Assembly: GCA_019243595.1 (NCBI GenBank)
Contig: JAFAUA010000235.1
Location: 1-28,105 of the forward strand
From: Acidimicrobiia bacterium
Lineage (GTDB): Bacteria > Actinomycetota > Acidimicrobiia > Acidimicrobiales > AC-14
Length of the DNA stretch: 28,105 nt
Direction of reading: 5' to 3'
In this document: in pieces, positions 22,569-28,105 of the stretch
Numbering within the stretch: the stretch's first letter is position 1
Layout of the letters: every line of letters begins with the position of its first letter
Notes under the pieces: model-generated
What the model was told of the DNA's origin: nothing
Seen by the model: only the letters and a program-made list of their open reading frames with translations
Databases searched by the model: none
Position numbers and translations under genes: made by a program

Positions 22569-24082
22569 GTGGTGGCTCCTTGCAGCGAGGTGGAGAGATC
22601 AGAGCGGAGATCGTCAAGGAGCGCCGTTGCCCCCGCGGCGCCGGTCGCGCAGCCGTAGAGGTGGAAGTCGGGGCGCTGCAACGCGCACGTCACACCGCGG
22701 TCGGAGAACCAGCGTCCATACAGGGCGGCTGCGCCGCTGAGGACAACCATCCGTCCGCCAATGGCCTCGAACCACTCGACGGCGCGCGTGTCCACAGCCC
22801 GGGTGTCGAGGTCGACTGAGACGAGGCGCCATCCGGCGCCGTGCACGTCGTCGAACAACTGGCCGCGCACGTTGCCTTGAACGAACAGTTCTCCGGCATG
22901 CGGCGCCGTTGCGTGCAGGACGCCCGCTTCGAGCGGCGGGAAGGGAGGCACCTCCGCGGGCTCGGGCCCGACGGCGGCGGCCATGGCCTGATCTCGACCC
23001 GCGGCCTCGACGGGATCGGCGACACAGATCACCTTGCCGAGTCCCATCGAGAAGTCGATGGCCTGCCGCACACTGGGCAGGCGCTCGGCCTGGTAGGTGT
23101 CGAGCAGTCCCTCCCGCGCAATACCGCGCAACACGAGGTCCAGTTTCCAGGCCAGGTTGGCGGCGTCCCGGATGCCTGCGCACATTCCCTGGCCGGCGAA
23201 GGGCGGCATGAGGTGGGCGGCGTCTCCGGCCAGCAGGATCCGTCCCGCACGCCACTGCTCGGCGTAGCGGGCCCCGAACGTGTAGACGCAGTGACGCTCG
23301 AGTCGGGCGTTGCGGGGGTGGACGTCCCAAGGAGCCAGCAACTCCCACGCCCGCGCCTCGCTGTTGAGCTCGTCGAGCGTCTCGTGGGCGAGACGCATGA
23401 ACTCCCAGCGGCGGCGTCCCGGACCGCCCGACACAACCGTCGTCGGTCGCGCCGGGTCGCAGATCTGGACATTGAGAGGATCGAAGACGCGCTCCTCGTT
23501 GAGGATGACGTCGGCGACGAGCCAGTCGAAGAAGAAACCGAGGTCGTGCACCGGGATTCCGGAAAGGGAACGCACGCTGCTGTTCGCGCCGTCACAGCCC
23601 ACGAGGCAGCGGGCGCGAACCTCGTCGCCGTCCTCGCCGCGGACCACCACGGCCTCCTCGCGCTGGTCGATCGTGGTCACTGCGAAGCCGCGCCGTATCG
23701 AGATCCCGGGAAGCTCGCGGGCTCGTTGGTCGAGCAGCGCCTCGAGGGTCGGCTGGTTGAACATCGACGACAGCGGCCATCCCGAGCCGCCTTCGGCGCT
23801 GCGCCCGAACCGCAGCAGCACGGTGCCGGCGGCGTTGCGCCACTCATAGGTGTCGGCGGGCTCGCTGATCGCGCGCACCTCCGCTCCGATGCCGCAGGAC
23901 TGGAAGATGCGTCCGACCTCGTCGTCGAAGTGCACGGCCCTGGGCAGCGGGTAGGGCTGCACGTGGCGCTCGAGCACGACGACGGTGCGCCCGAGCTGGG
24001 CGAGGAGGATCGCCAGCGTGCTGCCAACCGGCCCGCAGCCGACGATGGCGACGTCGGCATCGAAGTCGGCGTCGGTACCCAT
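22565..24082 (-). CDS. FAD-dependent aromatic hydroxylase (MhpA-like)
   Basis: A 505-residue group A flavoprotein hydroxylase. GCGPVG (15-20) binds ADP of FAD, with E38 ending the second strand. CDGANSSVR (163-171) is the DG motif and GDAAHLMPPFAGQGM (286-300) binds the ribityl. A C-terminal thioredoxin-like extension (about 385-505) matches the MhpA/phenol hydroxylase subgroup. It should add a hydroxyl to a phenolic acid such as 3-hydroxyphenylpropionate, giving a catechol. The ATG at 24082 shares a base with the dioxygenase stop (TGATG). The stop overlaps the FAH gene start. Upstream codons remain open but belong to the dioxygenase gene. Substrate is inferred from the subgroup only. Confidence 0.9.
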   Translation of the reverse strand: MGTDADFDADVAIVGCGPVGSTLAILLAQLGRTVVVLERHVQPYPLPRAVHFDDEVGRIFQSCGIGAEVRAISEPADTYEWRNAAGTVLLRFGRSAEGGSGWPLSSMFNQPTLEALLDQRARELPGISIRRGFAVTTIDQREEAVVVRGEDGDEVRARCLVGCDGANSSVRSLSGIPVHDLGFFFDWLVADVILNEERVFDPLNVQICDPARPTTVVSGGPGRRRWEFMRLAHETLDELNSEARAWELLAPWDVHPRNARLERHCVYTFGARYAEQWRAGRILLAGDAAHLMPPFAGQGMCAGIRDAANLAWKLDLVLRGIAREGLLDTYQAERLPSVRQAIDFSMGLGKVICVADPVEAAGRDQAMAAAVGPEPAEVPPFPPLEAGVLHATAPHAGELFVQGNVRGQLFDDVHGAGWRLVSVDLDTRAVDTRAVEWFEAIGGRMVVLSGAAALYGRWFSDRGVTCALQRPDFHLYGCATGAAGATALLDDLRSDLSTSLQGATT

Positions 24083-24969
24083 CACCGCTTGACCGGTTGG
24101 TGGCCCCACGCGCTGATGCGCTCGTAGCGCCGGTTGTCCAGCCACGGATCGGTGATGACGCGTCCTCCGTGGCCGACCTCGACCTGAAACCCCGCCGGGC
24201 TCGTGACATAGAAGCTGAACATGCCGTCGTTGTCGTGACGGCCCAGTCCGTTGGCGATGGCGAGGTCGGTCGCCCACACCCTGTCCCACGCGGCCCCAAC
24301 GTCGTCACGGTCGTTGGTCTCGACCATGAAGTGGTGAAGCCGCTGTGGTAGCTCGAAGGGCGCCTTGGCCAGCGCGATGGTGTGATGCCGCGCGTTGCAG
24401 TGGTAGAAGCGCACGTCGAGATCGAGCCCGGGCACGAGCTCCATCTCGAGGAAGTCGGACTGCTCGAATCCAAGTCCGCCGACGAGGAAGTCGTGGCCCT
24501 CGTCGAACGCGGCGGTGGCGAACACGGCGTGGCCGAATCCCACGTCCGTGGTGAGAAACCCGCCGGGCATGAGCGCCGACGCGAAGGGTGTCGTTGCACC
24601 TTGAAGCCCGGACACCACCTCGACGTCGACACCCCACGGGCTCATCGTCCGCATCAGGCGTCGCACCCGCCGGCTGTCGAGGTCGTCGGGCGTGCCGTCG
24701 TTGACGGTGCACCCGGCACGTTCGAGTCGATCACGCACGGCGTCGAAGGCATCGTCGTCGACCGCTTCGAGACCGAGGAACACGGCGTCGTTCGCGGGGC
24801 CGGACCGCACGATCAGCCGGTGGGCCTTGTCATCGTTGCGCCACGTCGCCACGCCCGCACCCCCGGGTTCGCCGGGCAGCAGCCCGATGGCGGTGCCGAA
24901 GAAGGGCGTGAGCGAGGACGGGTCGGGTACCTCGATCCCGAGATATGCCAGCTCCATGTCGTGGTTCAT
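24082..24969 (-). CDS. Type I extradiol ring-cleavage dioxygenase (BphC-like)
   Basis: A 295-residue two-domain vicinal-oxygen-chelate dioxygenase. The iron ligands are all visible: H147 in GFGHAVF, H213 in LHHFMVE and E264 in FQVEVG. Catalytic H196 (HHTIAL) and a tyrosine in FSFY (Y254) are conserved. It should cleave a catechol next to its hydroxyls (meta-cleavage), for example 2,3-dihydroxyphenylpropionate or 2,3-dihydroxybiphenyl. The N-terminal domain has lost metal binding, as in the family. The ATG at 24969 overlaps the TetR stop as ATGA and has GGAG upstream. The product would go to the FAH-family enzyme encoded downstream. Confidence 0.92.
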   Translation of the reverse strand: MNHDMELAYLGIEVPDPSSLTPFFGTAIGLLPGEPGGAGVATWRNDDKAHRLIVRSGPANDAVFLGLEAVDDDAFDAVRDRLERAGCTVNDGTPDDLDSRRVRRLMRTMSPWGVDVEVVSGLQGATTPFASALMPGGFLTTDVGFGHAVFATAAFDEGHDFLVGGLGFEQSDFLEMELVPGLDLDVRFYHCNARHHTIALAKAPFELPQRLHHFMVETNDRDDVGAAWDRVWATDLAIANGLGRHDNDGMFSFYVTSPAGFQVEVGHGGRVITDPWLDNRRYERISAWGHQPVKR

Positions 24970-25616
24970 GTCCGCTCCTCCGCTCGGTGTCCGAAGATGA
25001 GCTCGATGACCGCGTCGGCGTGGGCATCGACAACCTCAGGCGCCTCGGGGTCGATACCGGCGAGGCGGCGGCACTCGGGCGCAAGCACGAACATGGTGGG
25101 CCCGGCGCCGGTGAGGATGTAGTAGAGGTGCGGCGCCGGGATATTGGGGACGTGGCCGGCCGCCACGAGGCGTTCGAAGATCGCCGTCACTGCGTCGTAG
25201 TTGCGGCGGATGTGCCGCTCGACCAGCCAGTCCATGCGAGGACTGTCGTTCTTGCACTCCTGGGTGATGATCCGATGCAGCTGCGGATGCGTGGCCGAGA
25301 AGTGGACGAACTCGCGGATCAGAAGGCGAGCGACGGTGAGGTCGTCGACGCCGCGCAGGCCCTCTTGGCGGGCTGTGAGTGCAGCGTCGAGCTCGTCGAA
25401 CAGCCCGTCGACCGCGGCGCGCCAGAGTTCGTCCTTCGTCTTGAAGTGGTAGTTCAGCAGCGGCTGGGTGACGCCGGCGCGGGCCGCGATCTCTCGAGTC
25501 GTCGCGCCTTCGAACGACCGCTCCGAGAACAGGTCCAGCGCTGCCGCAAGGATGCGCTCTCTCGTCGCGTCCGCCGAGGGCCGCAGATTTCTCTCTTGCG
25601 CTGTCGACTGTGCCAT
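24966..25616 (-). CDS. TetR/AcrR-family transcriptional regulator
   Basis: A 216-residue TetR repressor-type protein. The HTH is TTREIAARAGVTQPLLNYHF (39-58), followed by the helical ligand domain. The ATG at 25616 is the first start. Its stop overlaps the dioxygenase start, so it is the first gene of the aromatic operon and probably autoregulates it. Two palindromes in the 75-bp gap to the divergent universal stress gene (25629-25638 and 25657-25672) are candidate operators. The inducer may be the aromatic substrate or its ring-cleavage product, which is a common arrangement. Confidence 0.92.
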   Translation of the reverse strand: MAQSTAQERNLRPSADATRERILAAALDLFSERSFEGATTREIAARAGVTQPLLNYHFKTKDELWRAAVDGLFDELDAALTARQEGLRGVDDLTVARLLIREFVHFSATHPQLHRIITQECKNDSPRMDWLVERHIRRNYDAVTAIFERLVAAGHVPNIPAPHLYYILTGAGPTMFVLAPECRRLAGIDPEAPEVVDAHADAVIELIFGHRAEERT

Positions 25617-25628
25617 GCGATGATCCTA

Positions 25629-25638
25629 ATCAATTGAT
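25629..25638. promoter_or_regulatory. Candidate TetR operator, site 1
   Basis: ATCAATTGAT is a perfect 10-bp palindrome, 13 bases upstream of the TetR start codon on its template side. Nearby TGAT and GATCAGG pieces are shared with site 2, consistent with one regulator. Confidence 0.42.
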
Positions 25639-25656
25639 CAGGAAACAGTCAAGAGG

Positions 25657-25672
25657 CTGATCGTAGGATCAG
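25657..25672. promoter_or_regulatory. Candidate TetR operator, site 2
   Basis: CTGATC-GTAG-GATCAG is a perfect 6-bp inverted repeat around 4 bases, 19 bases upstream of the universal stress protein start. With site 1 it places both divergent genes under probable control of the TetR protein. Confidence 0.45.
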
Positions 25673-25691
25673 GCCGGAAGGGGACGGAGCG

Positions 25692-26570
25692 ATGTCTGTT
25701 CACACCATCACCGTGCCGATCGACGGCTCGCAGTTCTCGAGCCTCGCCGTTCAGCCTGCGGGTGTCCTCGCCCGCAGGGCTGGGGCGTCGATCACCCTCG
25801 TCGGTGTCGCGACCGACGGCGATGCCAAGACGATGCGTGCGCACGTGCGCGACGCAAGCAGGCTCGCACCGGTGGGCGTCGAGGTCGACGAGCAAGTCAT
25901 CGTCGGACCCGACGCCGTTGGCGTCCTTCTCGAGCACGTGAGCGACGCCGCCACCGTCGTCTGCGTTGCCAGCCACGACCACACGCGTGCGACAGCAGCC
26001 ATCCTCGGTTCCATCGGTTCCCGGCTCATCGCGCGGGCGACCCGGCCGCTCTTTGTCGTCGGCCCGAAGGTCGACGTCGGCGCGTTCGGGGACGACGTCG
26101 TGGTCGCCGTCGACGGCCGCAGGAATCCCGATCCGCTCCTGGGTGCGGCGGCCTCGGTAGCGGAGGCGTTGGGGGCCGGCATTCGGATCGTCACGGTCTT
26201 TGAGCCCGTGCTCGCAGACGTGCGACGTCCGCAGCACTTCACGCGCACACACGGCCCGTCCTACGAGGTCGACGCCTACCTCTCCAACGTCTCCCGCCGG
26301 CTACCGCTCGGCTCGGCTCGCGTGCAGCGAGTTGGCATTGCCGACCCGGTAGGCGTGACGGTTGGGCTGGCCGAGCATCTCGACGCGGCGCCCGCCCTCG
26401 CCCTCGTCGTCGGGAGTAGCCGAGGTGCGCACCACCTCGGCCCCGGCGCCGTCCACGATCTCGTCCGCCGACTTACCGTTCCGCTGCTGGTCGTACCGGC
26501 GGCACCGGCTGAACCGGCATGGATCAGCGAAGCCGAGGCGGCGGGCATCCTTGCCAAGCCCGAGCGGTGA
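25692..26570 (+). CDS. Tandem universal stress protein (UspA fold, two domains)
   Basis: A 292-residue cytosolic protein with two UspA domains, residues about 3-130 and 135-280. Domain 1 starts ITVPIDGSQFSSLAVQPA, domain 2 VVVAVDGRRNPDPLLGAA, both with the Asp that binds ATP. Domain ends carry GSIGSRLIARATRPLFVV and GSSRGAHHLGPGAVHDLVRRLTVPLLVV, near the usual G-x2-G-x9-GS nucleotide motif though imperfect. Such proteins signal or buffer stress states in actinobacteria. The ATG at 25692 has GGAG nearby. It diverges from the TetR gene across the candidate operators, so it may be induced with the aromatic operon. Confidence 0.88.
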   Translation: MSVHTITVPIDGSQFSSLAVQPAGVLARRAGASITLVGVATDGDAKTMRAHVRDASRLAPVGVEVDEQVIVGPDAVGVLLEHVSDAATVVCVASHDHTRATAAILGSIGSRLIARATRPLFVVGPKVDVGAFGDDVVVAVDGRRNPDPLLGAAASVAEALGAGIRIVTVFEPVLADVRRPQHFTRTHGPSYEVDAYLSNVSRRLPLGSARVQRVGIADPVGVTVGLAEHLDAAPALALVVGSSRGAHHLGPGAVHDLVRRLTVPLLVVPAAPAEPAWISEAEAAGILAKPER

Positions 26571-26795
26571 CCACGTAACCACGTCGCAGTCGCTGCCCAT
26601 GGGCCGGGAGTGGGTGGACGACCGGGCCCGATGATTTCCGCCGAGTTAATTGACGGGCTTCCCGGGACGGCACGGGAAGCATTCACAGGGCGGAAACCTG
26701 CCGGATACTCGTCTCGCTTAGGTTCAGCCGAGAGGTCCACACGACTGGCGGCACGGGCCGTGGACTGAGCCGGGGAACCCAGGGGGGAGCGATCA
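26571..26795 (+). promoter_or_regulatory. Glutamine synthetase leader with two ACGG-loop hairpins
   Basis: This 225-base gap holds clear RNA-like structure. Hairpin A: GCTTCCCG (26657-26664) pairs with CGGGAAGC (26673-26680); inside, one G-C pair closes an ACGG tetraloop (26667-26670). A small CAGG/CCTG stem follows (26686-26700). Hairpin B nests GGTTC/GAACC (26721-26725/26775-26779), GTCCA/TGGAC (26735-26739/26761-26765) and CGGC/GCCG (26749-26760) around a second ACGG loop (26753-26756). A purine-rich GGGGGGAG lies just before the start codon. Paired ACGR-loop hairpins define guanidine-II (mini-ykkC) riboswitches, but the 68-base spacing and the target gene differ, so identity is open. A cis-acting leader is inferred. 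Confidence 0.5.
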
Positions 26796-28105
26796 ATGAG
26801 CGGAAGTAAGAGCCGCCTGCGGGCCATCGAGGCAGTAAAAGGCTACGAGCGGCCTGCGGGGATCTTCCCGCGGCCTGACAAACCGGGCGCGGTCTTTGGT
26901 CAGAACGTCTTCACCAAGGCGGAGATGCAGAAGCGGCTGCCCAAGCCGGTCTTCAAGTCGGTGATGGCGACGATCGAACACTCCCAGCCGCTGGATCCGA
27001 GCGTGGCTGACATCGTGGCCGCGCACATGAAGGACTGGGCGATGGAAAAGGGCGCCACCCACTACGCCCACGTGTTCTATCCGCTCACCCACCTCACCGC
27101 GGAGAAGCACGACAGCTTCCTCGAACCCGGCGGCGATGGTTCGTCGATCGCCGAGTTCGCCGGCAAGACGCTCACCCAAGGAGAGCCGGACGCGTCGAGC
27201 TTTCCCAGCGGAGGGTTGCGCAACACGTTCGAAGCTCGCGGGTACACCGGTTGGGACGCGACCAGTCCCGCGTACATCCTCGAGAATCCCAACGGCAACA
27301 CGCTTTGCATCCCGACGGTGTTCATCTCGATGACCGGTGAGGCCCTCGACCACAAGACGCCGCTGCTGCGGTCACAACAGGCGATGGCCAAGCAGGCCGA
27401 ACGGGTGCTTCGCCTGTTCGGTCACGAGGATCCTGACGCCGTTGTGTCGTTCGCCGGCGCCGAGCAGGAGTACTTCCTCATCGACCGGAGCTTCTTCCTC
27501 TCACGGCCAGATCTCCTCAACGCCGGGCGGACGCTCTTTGGCGCGAGGGCCCCGAAGGGCCAAGAGTTCGACGATCATTACTTCGGCGCCATCCCTGAGC
27601 GTGTCCTCGCCTACATGCTCGACTCCGAGAACGAACTGTTCAAGCTCGGGATCCCGGCCAAGACACGCCACAACGAGGTCGCCCCCGGCCAGTTCGAGCT
27701 GGCGCCCATGTTCGAGCGGGCGAACGTTGCGGCCGACCATCAGCAGCTCATGATGGTGATGCTGAAGCGTGTGGCCGAGAAGCACGGCATGGAGTGCCTG
27801 TTCCACGAGAAGCCGTTCGAGGGGATCAACGGGTCAGGCAAGCACATCAACTTCTCACTCGGCAACGCGACCGAGGGGAATCTCCTGCTTCCCGGGGACA
27901 CTCCCCATGCGAACGCGCAGTTCCTTGTGTTCTGCTCGGCAGTGATCCGCGCCGTGCACAAGTACGGGGGTCTGCTCCGGGCATCAGTCGCGTCGGCCAC
28001 CAACGACCACCGGCTGGGCGCCAACGAGGCACCGCCTGCGATCATCTCGGTCTTCCTCGGCGAGCAGCTCACCGATGTGTTCGACCAGATCGTGAAGGGT
28101 GGTGC
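26796..28105 (+). CDS. glnN: Type III glutamine synthetase (GSIII), 3' end outside window
   Basis: ATP-dependent synthesis of glutamine from glutamate and ammonia. The first 436 codons are present; full-length GSIII enzymes have about 700-730. The N-terminal GSIII-specific region includes [18 protein letters not shown] (33-50) and [19 protein letters not shown] (136-154). The catalytic domain shows [10 protein letters not shown] (221-230), [11 protein letters not shown] (294-304) and NGSGKHIN (345-352), the glutamate and metal sites. The ATG at 26796 follows GGGGGGAG by seven bases. The dodecameric GSI enzymes lack this layout, so GSIII is firm. The gene is last in the window; a structured leader precedes it. 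It may respond to nitrogen status. Confidence 0.93.
   Translation, partial: MSGSKSRLRAIEAVKGYERPAGIFPRPDKPGAVFGQNVFTKAEMQKRLPKPVFKSVMATIEHSQPLDPSVADIVAAHMKDWAMEKGATHYAHVFYPLTHLTAEKHDSFLEPGGDGSSIAEFAGKTLTQGEPDASSFPSGGLRNTFEARGYTGWDATSPAYILENPNGNTLCIPTVFISMTGEALDHKTPLLRSQQAMAKQAERVLRLFGHEDPDAVVSFAGAEQEYFLIDRSFFLSRPDLLNAGRTLFGARAPKGQEFDDHYFGAIPERVLAYMLDSENELFKLGIPAKTRHNEVAPGQFELAPMFERANVAADHQQLMMVMLKRVAEKHGMECLFHEKPFEGINGSGKHINFSLGNATEGNLLLPGDTPHANAQFLVFCSAVIRAVHKYGGLLRASVASATNDHRLGANEAPPAIISVFLGEQLTDVFDQIVKGG

Noticed and set aside
22841..24127. Plus-strand frame of 428 codons opposite the hydroxylase
   Set aside because: No recognisable domain and composition typical of the antisense of a high-GC gene.
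24082..24289. Upstream extension of the MhpA-like hydroxylase to 574 residues
   Set aside because: The family N terminus starts close to the GCGPVG motif, and the extension overlaps the dioxygenase active-site region in another frame.
26571..26660. GlnR-type operator before glutamine synthetase
   Set aside because: One GTAAC half-site is present (near 26575) but no correctly spaced GAAAC partner; not strong enough to list.
26641..26795. c-di-AMP (ydaO) riboswitch in the glutamine synthetase leader
   Set aside because: GAGCCGGGGAACCCA resembles a conserved piece of that class, but the downstream conserved blocks are absent because the gene begins at once.
1..28105. tRNA, rRNA, CRISPR arrays, insertion sequences or phage genes
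   Set aside because: No transposase or integrase motif, no regular repeat-spacer pattern and no tRNA-like cloverleaf was found by eye on either strand.

Overview
The window is high-GC DNA densely packed with genes, many of them joined by 4-bp start/stop overlaps (ATGA, GTGA, TGATG). GTG and TTG starts are common. Several features point to a high-GC actinobacterium: MMPL and DHA2 exporters, a RsbW-like anti-sigma ATPase behind a SigF/SigB-type promoter match, an F420/FMN split-barrel (PPOX) protein, and Cys-repeat lipoproteins next to MacB-like ABC exporters. An acidimicrobial-type lineage is possible, but the genus cannot be set from the sequence alone. I see no rRNA, tRNA, CRISPR array, insertion sequence or phage gene. 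The window cuts two genes: a Baeyer-Villiger monooxygenase at the left edge and a type III glutamine synthetase at the right edge.

Layout. (1) 1-2582, minus: a coupled DMT permease, Zn-alcohol dehydrogenase and Baeyer-Villiger monooxygenase, suggesting uptake or export plus oxidation of an alcohol via a ketone to an ester or lactone. (2) 2629-4452, plus: an extended SDR and an aldo/keto reductase. (3) 4426-5976: a secreted four-Cys protein and a RsbW-like ATPase read leftward from a SigF-like promoter. A small HTH protein followed by an overlapping 49-residue proline-rich ORF reads rightward. (4) 6070-8842: a lipoprotein convergent with an MMPL/RND exporter. (5) 8890-12640, plus: ankyrin-repeat protein, DHA2 exporter, FkbM methyltransferase and an initiating sugar-phosphate transferase. 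(6) 12637-18227: a two-component system (minus) divergent from a four-gene efflux operon made of a lipoprotein with a duplicated Cys motif, an adaptor with a peptidoglycan-binding domain, an ABC ATPase and a MacB-like permease. (7) 18256-25616, minus: TetR regulator, extradiol dioxygenase, flavin aromatic hydroxylase, FAH-family hydrolase, PPOX protein, diacylglycerol-kinase-like lipid kinase, HdeD/DUF308 protein and a PucR-type regulator. The first four form a compact aromatic meta-cleavage module. (8) 25692-28105, plus: a tandem universal stress protein, then a structured leader and glutamine synthetase III.

The least conventional parts are the glutamine synthetase leader, which has two hairpins with ACGG tetraloops; the HTH/proline-rich overlapping gene pair; the duplicated-motif lipoprotein in the two-component-linked efflux operon; and the ankyrin/MFS coupling. 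All functional assignments come from motifs read by eye, and no database search was possible.
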